This document shows, one piece after another, positions 17,662 through 27,498 of a stretch of DNA of 64,000 bases. The position numbers and the translations under genes are program-made. This DNA is from CAVQYV01 sp963718295 [NCBI: uncultured Methylomirabilota bacterium] (lineage in GTDB: Bacteria > Methylomirabilota > Methylomirabilia > CAVQYV01), in contig CAVQYV010000008.1 of assembly GCA_963718295.1 (NCBI GenBank), positions 310,001-374,000 of the forward strand. The letters run 5' to 3'. The notes beneath the pieces are model-generated. The model saw only the letters and a program-made list of their open reading frames with translations. It did not search any database and had not been told where the DNA came from. Position 1 is the first letter of the stretch, and every line of letters starts with the position of its first letter.

Positions 17662-18303
17662 ATGGATGACTATCCCAAGAAGCTCTTGGAGCAGTTCCAA
17701 GACCAGAGGCAACTGTACGAGGATTTCTGCCAGGTCATCTACAAACTCCTGACTGGTCTATTACAGGATCGCGGCTACAAGTACCATATCTCCTATCGGG
17801 TGAAGGAATTAGGGGCGCTAAGGGAGAAACTGGCCAAGAAAGAAGCGGAGGGAAAGATCTTCGATAACCTGAAAGAGGTGGAAGATTTGGCGGGAGTCCG
17901 AATCATCTTCTATCTCGAAAGCGAAAGGGATCGATTTGTGAAGGATGTCTTCGAGGAGATAAGCGGAGAGTTGCGGTTAGAGGAAAACAGGAAGGACACG
18001 GGCTACGAGGCCATCCACATTACCGCTGGGTTAGGCCAGAGGAGATTGCAGTTGAGCGAATACAGAAGATTCGAAGGGATGAAATGCGAAGTACAACTGA
18101 CTTCCGCCCTCAAGCATGCTTGGGCGGAAATCGAGCACGATATCTTCTATAAGGAAGAGGCTGAAATCAGAAGATCGCATCCCAAGCAATTCGAAAAACT
18201 CAGGAAGCGAATGACGAGGATCATGAGAAAGCATATTCAGAAAGCTTCTTCTGAGTTTGAGAGGATTATGGCTCAGGTCTCAAAAATGAAACGCAAGGAT
18301 TAG
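17662..18303 (+). CDS. RelA/SpoT-domain protein (small alarmone synthetase type)
   Basis: 213 residues with a single RelA_SpoT synthetase domain and neither an HD hydrolase domain nor a TGS/ACT tail. Family motifs: YHISYRVKELGALREKLAKK, EDLAGVRIIFYLESERDRF, TGYEAIHITAG (the usual YRSIH region) and CEVQLTSALKHAWAEIEHDI. Small alarmone synthetases transfer pyrophosphate from ATP to GDP/GTP, making (p)ppGpp. The GYEAIH and VQLTSALKHAW variants are close to the consensus, so activity is plausible but unproven. It probably forms an operon with the upstream usp gene. It could also be the toxin of a ToxSAS-type pair, but no small partner ORF is visible. Confidence 0.85.
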   Translation: MDDYPKKLLEQFQDQRQLYEDFCQVIYKLLTGLLQDRGYKYHISYRVKELGALREKLAKKEAEGKIFDNLKEVEDLAGVRIIFYLESERDRFVKDVFEEISGELRLEENRKDTGYEAIHITAGLGQRRLQLSEYRRFEGMKCEVQLTSALKHAWAEIEHDIFYKEEAEIRRSHPKQFEKLRKRMTRIMRKHIQKASSEFERIMAQVSKMKRKD

Positions 18304-18414
18304 GGTCTCCCTACGCAGCTGTCAGGAGTGAAGCCCTCGCCTAAGGTGCGCTTTCGCAGGATGATTCCAAGGGGGCTTTCCTTTTTTAGCTGGGATTTTT
18401 TGAGGTGAAAAATC

Positions 18415-21117
18415 ATGGACGTTACCTCCCAAAAGAAATGGCATAACCTGGATGTTGAAGAGGCGCTAAGGTCACTCGACTCCGATCGCTCCGGACTCTC
18501 CGAAGCGAGCGCGACAGAGCGGCTTAAGCAGTACGGTACGAATGAGCTTCAGGAAAAGGGCAAGATCCCGTGGCCCATTGTCTTTCTCCGCCAATTCGCC
18601 AGTCCCCTCATCTACATTCTGCTCATCGCCGCTGCCGCTGAAATCATCCTTCTGAAGAAGCCTACCGATGCGGCCGTCATACTGGTTGTCGTTCTGATCA
18701 ACTCCATTATTGGTTTTCTGCAGGAACACAAGGCAGAACGAGCCATGGAGGCCTTGAAACGTCTGACCGTTCCCCAGGCCAAAGTATGGAGGCAGGAAGG
18801 GTTGGCCAGGATCCCCGCTAGCCACTTGGTCCCCGGAGACATCGTCCTCCTGGAAGCAGGAGACAGGATTCCTGCAGATGGCAGGCTGGTGGAGGCAGCA
18901 AACCTCTCGGTGGACGAATCCATTCTTACCGGCGAATCGGTCCCCGTGCAGAAATTCACCGCCCCCATAGAAGGGGAGGCAACCGTGGCCGATATGGGCA
19001 ATATGGTGCATATGGGTTGCCCGGTCGTCAACGGCAAGGGATTGGCGGTTGTGATTGCCACCGGCATGAATACGGAGATTGGGAGGATCACGGCTCAGGT
19101 CCAGGAGATCAAACCTCCGCCCACCCCCCTGCAGCAAAATGTGGCCAGGCTGGGGCGCTACATCGGCATTCTGGTACTCGCAGTCATTGCCCTCCTGATT
19201 GGCATAGGGCTGGCGAAGGGGTATGGATTTGAGGACATCTTTACTTTAGGGATAGCGGCGGCGGTCTCTGCCATTCCCGAAGGTCTGCCTGTCATGGTGA
19301 CCGTGGTTCTGGCCCTGGGGATGAGGCGAATGGCGCAGAGGCATGCCCTCATCAGAAAACTTCCTGCGGTGGAAACCATGGGCGCCGTCACGGTCATCTG
19401 TTCCGACAAGACGGGCACCCTCACCGAAAGCGAAATGATGCTGCGCGAGATGTATCTGGGCGGCAGGACGATAGTAATCACCGGGGTTGGGTATCAACCT
19501 GAGGGGGAGTTTTTTGAGAATGGCCGGTCGATTGAACCTGCGAAGGATGAAGACCTTCTCCTGACGCTCAAGATCGGTGCCTTGTGCAATGACGCCACCC
19601 TGAAGTCAGACAACGGACAGCATCAACTGCTGGGTGATCCCACGGAGGGAGCTTTGCTGGTTGCGGCTCTGAAAGCGGGATTGAACCAGGAGACCTTGCA
19701 GAAAGAGCATCCCCGGCGGGGGGAACTTCCTTTCGAGAGTGAAAAGCGATACATGGCAACGCTCCATGACCGGCGAGAAGGCAGCGCCGTGGCTTACGTG
19801 AAGGGATCGGTAGATAAGGTGCTGGCGATGAGCCACCATGTCTATGAAGGTGGTGTCTCTCGAGAGATGTCCCCAGAAAAGAGAGCGGAGATTGAGGAAA
19901 CAAACGTACGGATGGCATCAAAAGCCCTGAGAGTGATGGCTCTCGCCTATATGGAATGCAAAGCCTCTCCAGAAGGGCTTTGCATGGGTCATCTCGACGG
20001 AGCACTGACTTTTGTTGCCCTCGTGGGAATGATCGATCCTCCTCGAAAGGAGGCCAAGGAGGCAGTGTCTGCCTGCAAACGGGCCGGCATCAGAGTGGTC
20101 ATGATCACGGGAGACCAGAAGGTTACAGCTTCTGCCATTGCCGGAGAACTTGGGTTGCCTCCCGGAGAAGCGGTCACTGGCCTGGAGCTCGATACGATGA
20201 GCGAAGAAGAGCTCAATGACCGGATTGATGGCATCTCAGTCTTTGCCCGGGTTGAGCCTCTTCACAAGTTGAGGATTGTGGAAGCCTTGAAGTCCAAAGG
20301 CTATGTCGTCGCCATGACCGGAGATGGGGTGAACGATGGTCCGGCATTGAGGACTGCGAACATAGGGATCGCTATGGGAATCAAAGGTACGGATGTTGCC
20401 CGAGAGGCTTCTGACATGGTTCTGACCGATGATAACTTCGCCTCCATCGTCTCGGCGGTGGAGGAGGGCAGGGTGATCTTTAGCAATATCCGCCGCTCTA
20501 TTTTTTTCCTGCTGAGCACCAATATGGGCGAGCTATTTACTTGGACAGCCAGCCTTTTGGCTGGTATTCCTCTCCCGGTGGTGGCAGTCCAGATTCTCTG
20601 GATCAACCTGGTGACGGACGGCGTATGCACCATACCGCTCGGCATTGAGCCCAAGCACAGCAATGTTCTGGCGGAGTCTCCTCGCCGGCCAAAAACTGGA
20701 ATCGTCTATGGCGGCATGCTCCTCAGAATTGCCTTTATAGCTACATTCATGGCCCTGGGCACCTTCCTATTATTCAAATGGGAGTTGCCGCGGGTGGGGC
20801 TGGAAGAAGCCCGGACGATCGCCTTCAGTGTTTCAGTGGTCTTCCAGCTGTTCAATGCCTTGAATGCCCGCTCTGACCAGCAGTCCCTTTTCAGGCTGGG
20901 CCTGTTTGGGAACCGTTGGCTGTTGGGGGGAATCGGATTGGCTATCCTTCTCCAAGTCATGGTGGTCTATGTCCCTGTTTTTCAGGGGCTATTTTACACC
21001 GCACCGCTGGGGATAGACGATTGGGGGATCATTGTTCTGGTTGCGGGCAGTGCCCTGATCGCCGAAGAGCTGCGCAAGGCGATAGCACCCGGAATGTTCA
21101 GCAGGGGAAAGTTGTAA
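18415..21117 (+). CDS. Cation-transporting P-type ATPase (P2 / Ca2+-ATPase-like)
   Basis: 900 residues with all parts of a P2-type pump: cation-ATPase N-terminal domain (WHNLDVEEALRSLDSDRSGL), membrane helices near 60-105, A-domain DESILTGESVPVQK, helices 4-5 with AVSAIPEGLPVMVTVVLALG (PEGL motif), phosphorylation site CSDKTGTLTESEM, hinge TGDGVNDGPALRTANIGIAMG and C-terminal helices with WINLVTDGVCTIPLG. The PEGLP motif and the length point to Ca2+/Mn2+-type or Na+/K+-type rather than heavy-metal pumps. The start follows GAGGTG. The 111-base gap upstream contains a T-rich hairpin, so it may be its own unit. Exact cation not determinable. Confidence 0.93.
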   Translation: MDVTSQKKWHNLDVEEALRSLDSDRSGLSEASATERLKQYGTNELQEKGKIPWPIVFLRQFASPLIYILLIAAAAEIILLKKPTDAAVILVVVLINSIIGFLQEHKAERAMEALKRLTVPQAKVWRQEGLARIPASHLVPGDIVLLEAGDRIPADGRLVEAANLSVDESILTGESVPVQKFTAPIEGEATVADMGNMVHMGCPVVNGKGLAVVIATGMNTEIGRITAQVQEIKPPPTPLQQNVARLGRYIGILVLAVIALLIGIGLAKGYGFEDIFTLGIAAAVSAIPEGLPVMVTVVLALGMRRMAQRHALIRKLPAVETMGAVTVICSDKTGTLTESEMMLREMYLGGRTIVITGVGYQPEGEFFENGRSIEPAKDEDLLLTLKIGALCNDATLKSDNGQHQLLGDPTEGALLVAALKAGLNQETLQKEHPRRGELPFESEKRYMATLHDRREGSAVAYVKGSVDKVLAMSHHVYEGGVSREMSPEKRAEIEETNVRMASKALRVMALAYMECKASPEGLCMGHLDGALTFVALVGMIDPPRKEAKEAVSACKRAGIRVVMITGDQKVTASAIAGELGLPPGEAVTGLELDTMSEEELNDRIDGISVFARVEPLHKLRIVEALKSKGYVVAMTGDGVNDGPALRTANIGIAMGIKGTDVAREASDMVLTDDNFASIVSAVEEGRVIFSNIRRSIFFLLSTNMGELFTWTASLLAGIPLPVVAVQILWINLVTDGVCTIPLGIEPKHSNVLAESPRRPKTGIVYGGMLLRIAFIATFMALGTFLLFKWELPRVGLEEARTIAFSVSVVFQLFNALNARSDQQSLFRLGLFGNRWLLGGIGLAILLQVMVVYVPVFQGLFYTAPLGIDDWGIIVLVAGSALIAEELRKAIAPGMFSRGKL

Positions 21118-21254
21118 TTGCCAGGCTAAGTGCTGAAAAGAATGGCCAGGAGGGCTCTGAAGAGGCTTTGAAAGGCAATCGAAGATTTGGAAGGATGAAA
21201 AAAGCAGGGATGAGGCACTATATGAAATCAGCGATTGATTTGCCAATTATGTTC

Positions 21255-22925
21255 GACCGCCTTGGGCAGTCTCCGAGAGGTGAGCAATATCGCCTGGCGA
21301 TCCGAAAATAATCAGGATATCATTAGGCGGGACCCTCATTCGTCCGCTCCGGTTTGGCAACACTTGCTGACCGCGCCTGACAGCTACCAACGTCACTCCA
21401 TACCCTATTCCTCAGATCGATCTCCGATAGGGACTGGTCCTGGCCAATGGAGGAGCCTTCTTTCACCCGAATGGTTCCCACTTCAAAATCTGGAAGGTGA
21501 AATCTCAGGTCAGGAAGCGAGAGCTGGCTCCTGATTGTCTGTCCCCGAACATCTGATATCCGGCAGCGCGTGTTTCGGCAATAAAATGGTCAATCTCATC
21601 CTTCGGCATAAGGTACTTGGCCAATACCCGGGAGAGAAGATCTCTACAGATGTCTCAAACTCCTCCGGGATCACCTCATCGGCGCCCAGCTCATACAACG
21701 AATTCATCTCTTTCAAAAATCGTGTTCGCGCGATGATGTAGAGCTTGGGATTCAATCTACGAGCGACCGCGATGATTCTGCGCGTCGCCAGTGGATCTGA
21801 GATGACCACGACTATGACGCGAGCTGTCGAAATGAAGGCACGGTGCAGGACAGCATCGTGGACAGCATCCCCATAACAAATCGGCTCTCCCGTGGCCTTT
21901 TCTTTTCGCACAGTCTCCGGATTCATCTCGATGATCGCATAAGGGCACCCCTGCCACCTTGGCTGTCGAGCCACATTCTGTCCATCGAAACCGAGCCGAC
22001 TCGATAATCATATGATCCTGCAGCTTCTTGGCGGCGAAGGCGTCATCCCGGAGCCAGGAGAATCCCCTGGTTTTCAACCTACGGAGAAGGGGAAGGCGAC
22101 AAAGGCCGCATCCGCCAATTGGGCGTGACATAGGCTACAGCGAAAGGAGTGGCTCCCGATCGCGGTCAGGACGGAGACCGCCAGGAATAGGTTATAGAGA
22201 TCACCTGAAAGGAGGCCGTATTCAGTTCCTTTCATGAACAAGATAAATGAAAACTCGCCCACCTGACAAAAGGGCCACCCCGCTTAGGACAGCTGTGCGC
22301 AGGGGGAACCCGGCAAGGATCACAGCAAGATTCGCCAGAAAGGCTTTTAGGGTCATTACCCCCAATGCGAGGAAGATCACCTCAACCGGTAATCGCCCGC
22401 ATCAAGAACTTCATATCCAGGAACATACCAATCGAGACGAAGAAGAGGCTGATAAACACGTCTCAAAAGGGCAGGACACTGCTGAGGGTCGGGCCTATGG
22501 TATTCCGTTTCTGATACCACCAAGGCCTGCCAGAAACTCCCCCAGAGCAAGAGAAAGGCCGAGACCATATGTAAGGGATGCCACTGCGAAGCATATGACG
22601 AGAATGGTCAACAGGAAAAGCTCGCGACTCGACGTGCGGGCAACCTGGTATAGGACTTTCGGCACAATCCACTTTGCGCTGACCAGCGCCAGAAGGATGA
22701 TGCCGGTTGCTTTGGCGAAAAGGGTGAGAAAGGAATGCATGGAGCCTGAGCATTCATGCCGGACAGAATGGGAGTAAGTAGCATCATGGGGACTCACAGC
22801 AACGTCCTGGAAAATCAGTATGGCCAGCGCCACTTTTCCGTGAGGAGCCTCTACCTCTCCGTTCTTATCAAATCCATAGGTTAAGGTGGCAGTATGATCC
22901 TATTTTCTTCTGGATGGGGCTTTAA
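21255..22925 (-). pseudogene. Decayed Kef/CPA2-type monovalent cation:proton antiporter
   Basis: On the minus strand, pieces of one CPA2 antiporter appear in order but in different frames: LAILIFQDVAV near 22825, VSAKWIVPKVLYQVARTSSR and GLSLALGEFLAGLGG near 22510-22680, a VSETEY piece and an SIGMFLDMKFLM-like piece near 22410-22500, then an RCK/TrkA-N domain near 21510-21990 (AIIEMNPETVRKEKATGEP, YGDAVHDAVL, DPLATRRIIAVARRLNP), and lastly a TrkA-C remnant (NDILIIFGSPGDIAHLSE) ending near 21255. At least five frame changes and several stops separate them, far more than sequencing error would cause, so this is a true pseudogene. The N-terminal membrane helices are also missing. Confidence 0.85.
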
Positions 22926-22934
22926 GGCAAGTTT

Positions 22935-23190
22935 ATTTTCAGCAAGCGGAGGGAAGAGAGCGGGGCGGCTTTTGGTCTGCGAAACGAGGAGGCGTTCTTT
23001 TGGGGGCGTTGGGTAGAAGGCAAGCAGGGACTTGCGGATTTACGACCTGAACGACAGCACCAGGCAAGACGTTATCAGCAACACCTGGATCGGCGGCAAA
23101 GACGGAGACGGATTCGCCCAGCGCCACGTTCTTTGTGTCCTGCTTCAGGCCCAGGATTCGGTCCGGGCACCGACGGCCCAAGGCGTTGAT
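22935..23190 (-). pseudogene. TusA-like domain cut off from the CoA-disulfide reductase by an amber codon
   Basis: After the TAG that ends the oxidoreductase gene the same frame continues INALGRRCPDRILGLKQ, then GESVSVFAADPGVADN, which is the TusA/SirA fold (INALGLQCPGPI..., ASDPGF). A frame change then gives LAWC, the next TusA motif. In related enzymes an FAD/NAD domain, rhodanese domain and TusA domain occur in one polypeptide. The conserved CPxP is CPDR here, so the domain is decaying. It most likely represents a lost C-terminal sulfur-carrier domain. Confidence 0.65.
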
Positions 23191-24945
23191 CTATTTCGCC
23201 ACTTTCGGGGCAGGGGACGGCTCATTCCGGGTGGGTCCCATGGTGCCCGTATCGTCGCGCATCTCCCTCAAAGGAGACTCGGGGTGAGGATGGATGCCGA
23301 TGAAGTCCCGGTAGGTCTTGTAGCCCCCGGTCAGGTTACGGCATCGGAATCCATTCTGGCTCAGAATCCGGCAGGCAAGATAGCCCCGGAGTCCCACCTG
23401 GCAGCTGACCAACAATTCCTTATCCCGGGGAACTTCATTCAGGCGATTGCGTAACTCATCAATGGGGATATTCATGGACCCGGGAATGCTGCCGGCCTCT
23501 ACCTCGGCCGGGGTACGCACGTCTAAGAGTTGCTGGTCCTGCCGGGGACACATGACCTCCTCCACATGGCAGAGTCCGACATCGCCCCGGAGCACATTGG
23601 ATGCCACGAATCCGGCGTAATTGATCGGATCCTTGGCGGAGCCGTAGGGAGGGGCATAGGAAAGCTCCATCTCCTCCAGGTCGAAGACCGAGAGTCCAGC
23701 CCGGAGGGCCACTGCCAGGACATCGATCCGCTTGTCCACGCCATCTGCCCCCAGCGCCTGGGCCCCCAGGATCTTTCCGCTTTCAGGATGGAAGAGCAGT
23801 TTGAGGTTGATGGGGTGGGCCCCGGGATAGTAGCTGGCGTGACTGGCCGGGTGGACATAGACCTTCTGGTAGGGCATGCCGGCCTCCTTCAGGGATTTCT
23901 CGCTCATGCCGGTCATGCCGAAGGCCAGATCGAAGACCTTGCAGATGGCAGTCCCCTGCGTCTTCTTATAGACCCTGTTGCCACCGAGGGCGTTCTCCGC
24001 AGCGATCCGTCCCTGGCGATTGGCTGGCCCAGCCAGGGGGATGAGGGTGGGGGAGCCGCTCACGAAGTCAGTGACCTCGATGGCGTCCCCCACGGCAAAG
24101 ATGTTCGGATCGGTCGTGCGTAGATGCCTGTCCACCAGGATGCCCCCGCTCTTTCCGATTACCAGGCCCGCTTCCCGGGCCAGCTTGACATCGGGCCTGA
24201 CTCCGATGGCCAGGATGGCCAACCCGCAGGGGAGGGATTCTCCAGTGCTGAGCTGGAGGTTCAAAATATTCCCGTCTTCGACGAAACTCATGACGGAGGT
24301 CCCGAGGCGAAGGTCTACCCCATGAAGCCTCAGTTGATGGTGCAGCGGGGTTACCATCTCCGGGTCAGCCGGGGCCATCACCTGATTGGCGACCTCGATC
24401 AGGGTCACTCCAACTTCCCTCTTGCGGAGGGCCTCCGCCATCTCCAGACCGATGTAGCCCCCCCCAATCAAGGCCGCCTGCTGGGGCTTCTCCCGATCCA
24501 CCAGAGCCTTGATCGCATCCATATCGGAAAGGCTGCGGAGGGTGAAAACGCGTTTGAAGTCAACTCCGGGTATGGAAGGGCGCACCGGCTCGGCGCCAGG
24601 GCTCAGGATGAGGACATCATAAGACTCCGCCTGCTCTACTCCAGTGGCCAGGTTGCGGGCCCGCACCTCTTTGCGTTCCCGGTCGATCCAGATGACTTCA
24701 GTCTGAATTCTAACGTCGATGCGAAAACGTTTGCGCATGGCCTCCGGAGTCTGAACCAGCAAGCGCTTTCGGTCAGGGATGTCTCCCCCGATATGATAGG
24801 GCAGGCCACAGTTGGCAAAGGAGATATGCTCCCCTCGCTCAAAGAGGATGATCTCCGCCTCCTCAGAGAGGCGACGGGCCCGAGCCGCAGCCGAGGCCCC
24901 GCCTGCCACCCCGCCCACAATCACGATCCTTGTCCCTTCAGGCAT
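23191..24945 (-). CDS. CoA-disulfide reductase-like FAD/NAD oxidoreductase with rhodanese domain
   Basis: 584 residues from the ATG at 24945, preferred over one five codons upstream because AGGGAG is correctly spaced. FAD site IVIVGGVAGGASAAARARR; redox-active Cys in ISFANCGLPYHIGG, the CoA-disulfide reductase signature; NAD site AALIGGGYIGLEMAEAL; FAD motif NIFAVGDAIEVTD; dimerisation domain to ~450. A rhodanese domain follows (LLDVRTPAEVEAGSIPGS; active Cys in LVSCQVGLRGYLACRIL). Members reduce CoA disulfide, CoA persulfide or polysulfide with NAD(P)H. A TusA domain once followed (see 22935-23190). It lies 31 bases after the flavodoxin-fold reductase and is probably in its operon. A role in sulfur or thiol redox balance is inferred. 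Confidence 0.92.
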   Translation of the reverse strand: MPEGTRIVIVGGVAGGASAAARARRLSEEAEIILFERGEHISFANCGLPYHIGGDIPDRKRLLVQTPEAMRKRFRIDVRIQTEVIWIDRERKEVRARNLATGVEQAESYDVLILSPGAEPVRPSIPGVDFKRVFTLRSLSDMDAIKALVDREKPQQAALIGGGYIGLEMAEALRKREVGVTLIEVANQVMAPADPEMVTPLHHQLRLHGVDLRLGTSVMSFVEDGNILNLQLSTGESLPCGLAILAIGVRPDVKLAREAGLVIGKSGGILVDRHLRTTDPNIFAVGDAIEVTDFVSGSPTLIPLAGPANRQGRIAAENALGGNRVYKKTQGTAICKVFDLAFGMTGMSEKSLKEAGMPYQKVYVHPASHASYYPGAHPINLKLLFHPESGKILGAQALGADGVDKRIDVLAVALRAGLSVFDLEEMELSYAPPYGSAKDPINYAGFVASNVLRGDVGLCHVEEVMCPRQDQQLLDVRTPAEVEAGSIPGSMNIPIDELRNRLNEVPRDKELLVSCQVGLRGYLACRILSQNGFRCRNLTGGYKTYRDFIGIHPHPESPLREMRDDTGTMGPTRNEPSPAPKVAK

Positions 24946-24976
24946 TTTTCTCTCCCTCATGTTTTCATAATGGAGA

Positions 24977-26356
24977 TCATCGAATCCTCTTAAGTACCCT
25001 CTGATGGGGCTTGATCATCTCTTCCCTCATTCGTTTCCGATAAATCTCTCTCCTGACCACGGGAATCCTGGTCAACAGCATCAGAGCTGCGTTGGTGATC
25101 CTTGATTTCCAGTCTTCGTGTGGAAAATCGTAGTATCCGTGCTTTTTGTAGAACTGATGATCCGCCTGAAAGGGAAATCGCAGCCTTCCCCATATGTCGT
25201 CTCGGAAGATCTTCATCCCGCCTATGCCCAGGAAAGTGCGAGGTTTGATGTACTGGTGGTCCGCATCGTGGATGAGACGCTCTGCCAGGCCTTGTAACAA
25301 GGCATCCAGCTCCGCCGAATCCTCACCCTCATCCGTAATCAAATCCACCAAATTAGCTTGCTGCCATTCCACGTAAGCCTGGAGGATCTGGCGTAGGTTG
25401 GGAATCTGGCGCAGGGGGCCGGAAATGATGAAGGCAATCTGTTTCCCGGCAAAGGAGGGGGTATGGGTGTTGAAAAACCGCCGGTCAAAGAATTGCTTCC
25501 ACTTGGAGGATAGATACCTGTCCACGACACGTCCCACAAAAACGAGGATGTCCGCAGGCTTGAGCTTGGAATCATGGAACTCGGCAAATCCGTCCTGGTA
25601 TCGGCAGGTATAGTCATACCCGCAGTGAAGGCACCCCAGACAACCTCCCTTGATATCCAGGTGGTTCAGATCGAAGACCTCGACCTCCCGAGAAAAGGAG
25701 TCCCTGAATTTGGACACCATCTTGCCTAAATTGGTGTGTTCGTCACCGGAGTCTGTCAGGATCACTGTCTTTTTGCCGCGGGTGTCGATCTTGGCTCCTC
25801 CATAAGCAGGTTCATAATCAAACTTGCTCAGCACCACCGGAGCGAAAGCCTTTGCAGCAGGAATGCTGCCTTCCATCCGTTCAAAAAAGTCTCCGGCAAA
25901 AAGGGCCAGTTTCTCCCTTTCTGGTTCCTTCAATAGATCAAACATGTCGGCCGAAAAGGATCCGACATATCTCATGTCGAGATCATCGCAAATCGCATGA
26001 ATATAATCATGAGCGGTATGGTCGAAGAAATGAATGGAGGTGGATAAAGCGCCCGCATATTTGGCCCGGAAGGCATCTTCAGCTTTCCTCTCAAAGACGA
26101 GCTCAATAAACCTCTTATATTGGGAGGCTACCAGAAAGACATAGAGCGGGAAAGCCCACAGAACGCCATCGGCTGATCTTACTTCATCGATGATCTCCTG
26201 AAAAGCCTTCGCCTCGTTTTCGATCCTTTCGATCCTTTGGGCCACGTGGAAGATCTTCACTTCATGGTGGGAAAACCTCTTCTGGAGATAGTACATAGAA
26301 TGCATGGTAACACTGCGCTCACCCTTGGGGCTTCCATTCAAAACGACGATCTTCAT
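24977..26356 (-). CDS. Tandem flavodoxin-fold NAD(P)H-dependent oxidoreductase
   Basis: 459 residues made of two flavodoxin-like halves. The first starts MKIVVLNGSPKGERSVT with the FMN-phosphate loop GSPKGERS and continues VLWAFPLYVFLVASQYKRF. The second begins near residue 190 (KKTVILTDSGDEHTNLGKMV) and has the cysteine-rich CLGCLHCGYDYTCRYQDGF, which resembles Fe-S-containing flavoproteins of anaerobes. The C-terminal ~100 residues are basic and contain FLGIGGMKIFRDDIWGRLR. Cytoplasmic. The electron donor and substrate are unknown; the fusion plus cysteine cluster suggests a two-flavin electron-transfer enzyme. Located between the RraA-like gene and the CoA-disulfide reductase, all on the minus strand. 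Confidence 0.8.
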   Translation of the reverse strand: MKIVVLNGSPKGERSVTMHSMYYLQKRFSHHEVKIFHVAQRIERIENEAKAFQEIIDEVRSADGVLWAFPLYVFLVASQYKRFIELVFERKAEDAFRAKYAGALSTSIHFFDHTAHDYIHAICDDLDMRYVGSFSADMFDLLKEPEREKLALFAGDFFERMEGSIPAAKAFAPVVLSKFDYEPAYGGAKIDTRGKKTVILTDSGDEHTNLGKMVSKFRDSFSREVEVFDLNHLDIKGGCLGCLHCGYDYTCRYQDGFAEFHDSKLKPADILVFVGRVVDRYLSSKWKQFFDRRFFNTHTPSFAGKQIAFIISGPLRQIPNLRQILQAYVEWQQANLVDLITDEGEDSAELDALLQGLAERLIHDADHQYIKPRTFLGIGGMKIFRDDIWGRLRFPFQADHQFYKKHGYYDFPHEDWKSRITNAALMLLTRIPVVRREIYRKRMREEMIKPHQRVLKRIR

Positions 26357-26637
26357 GGGACTTGCCTGACCTTTCTCCCGCTCCGATCCCTGGCTCCTCT
26401 GTGCAGCCCCGACCTCCAGGCCATCCCGGGTGAAGGCTCAAGATCGAGTGGGGATTGGCTGTGAATCTCAATTGGACATCTGACCGCCATGGGCCCTCAC
26501 CTTCCTCGATGTCTGGGAAGAGGGGCTCTTTCCATCTCGGGCAATGAATGGGGAAAAGAGGATCAAAAGCAGATATGAAGAAGCTATCTTCGTAGCCTGT
26601 TGGGGGAGCTTCAACAGGCAAGCTGACGGTCCTTCCT

Positions 26638-27339
26638 CTATCTGCTGGGAGGCCAGGTGGGACGGGGTGATAGATAAAGCTCTTTCAGGCCTTCGCGGGT
26701 GAACTGTCCGGATTGACACAGGTCGATGATCGGACGCTCCCAATCCTCCATCATCTGGACGGCCTGAGGCACGTCCTTCGCGATCTCCAGGGGGATGGAA
26801 ACGACTCCATGTGGATCTCCCATGACCAGATCGCCCGATTTCACCAGAAGGCCGCCTACCTTGATCGGGACTCCTACGTCGACCAGATGGACGTAAGCGT
26901 GGGAGACAGCTACCGAACCGGAGAAGAAGTGAAATCCTATTTCTTTCACCTCACTCAGGTCCCGCACCGCTCCGTCGGTGACAACGCCCACGCACCCCAA
27001 TCGCTTATGAATGTTGGCGTTCACCTCGCCCCAGAAGGATCCCAGGGAAGGACGGTCCAGGTCATGGATCACTGCGATCCTGGGCTCAGGTATTTTGAGT
27101 ATCTCCTCCCACCAGAGTGGAGGTGAAACCCGACGGCCATCTGGAGAATCGGCGGTGATCACCGCAGTTACTGCGTAGCCGATCATGGCGCCCAATTCGG
27201 GAAATCGGCATTCGATCCCGGGGAGCATGAACCCCTGGTTTCGGGGGCGGACGTTGAAGAGCTCGATGGCATTGGAAACGGAGCAGGTGGAACACTTACG
27301 CAAGGCCTCCATCTCCTCCTGGGAGAGATATTCAGGCAT
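26638..27339 (-). CDS. RraA-like family protein (HMG/CHA aldolase fold)
   Basis: 233 residues from the ATG at 27339, which follows GGAGG at a good distance; an upstream in-frame start at 27405 lacks a ribosome site. The RraA / class II pyruvate aldolase signature is present (GCVGVVTDGAVRDLSEVKEI, with the substrate-binding Arg-Asp) and PIKVGGLLVKSGDLVMGDPHGVV. Members are either regulators of RNase E (RraA) or aldolases/decarboxylases acting on hydroxy-methyl-glutarate or oxaloacetate. The extended N-terminus (SNAIELFNVRPRNQGFM, LWWEEILKIPEPRIAVIHD) is typical of the catabolic branch, so an aldolase or decarboxylase is more likely. About 280 bases without a supported gene separate it from the next gene. 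Confidence 0.85.
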   Translation of the reverse strand: MPEYLSQEEMEALRKCSTCSVSNAIELFNVRPRNQGFMLPGIECRFPELGAMIGYAVTAVITADSPDGRRVSPPLWWEEILKIPEPRIAVIHDLDRPSLGSFWGEVNANIHKRLGCVGVVTDGAVRDLSEVKEIGFHFFSGSVAVSHAYVHLVDVGVPIKVGGLLVKSGDLVMGDPHGVVSIPLEIAKDVPQAVQMMEDWERPIIDLCQSGQFTREGLKELYLSPRPTWPPSR

Positions 27340-27403
27340 CTTGTACCTCCGGGTAGATGATATTAGGACCTGATTTTTGGCCACTTGAACAACACAAGTA
27401 CGC

Positions 27404-27450
27404 AAAAATCATAAGAGAGGCAGGCCCCTGGATCACAAGCGGCCTGCCTC
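27404..27450 (-). terminator. Intrinsic terminator of htrA
   Basis: On the minus strand a perfect 10-bp stem (GAGGCAGGCC at 27417-27426 with GGCCTGCCTC at 27441-27450) is followed by TTATGATTTTT. It lies just after the htrA stop at 27499. Confidence 0.8.
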
Positions 27451-27498
27451 TTGATCGCTACCTAAAAGTCAGGTGCCTACTCGATGGCACCTGCCGGT

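Noticed and set aside
22247-22777. A plus-strand 176-codon ORF in the Kef region
   Set aside because: It is a shadow of the minus-strand antiporter pseudogene; its protein is Arg/Pro-rich with no motif.
23188-23193. TAG before the TusA segment as a pyrrolysine codon
   Set aside because: The downstream TusA motif is itself damaged (CPDR) and frameshifted, and the position normally holds an ordinary residue, so a nonsense mutation is simpler.
26319-26621. A minus-strand 100-codon ORF between the RraA-like and flavodoxin-fold genes
   Set aside because: It overlaps the start of the next gene, has no clear ribosome site and has an unlikely composition.
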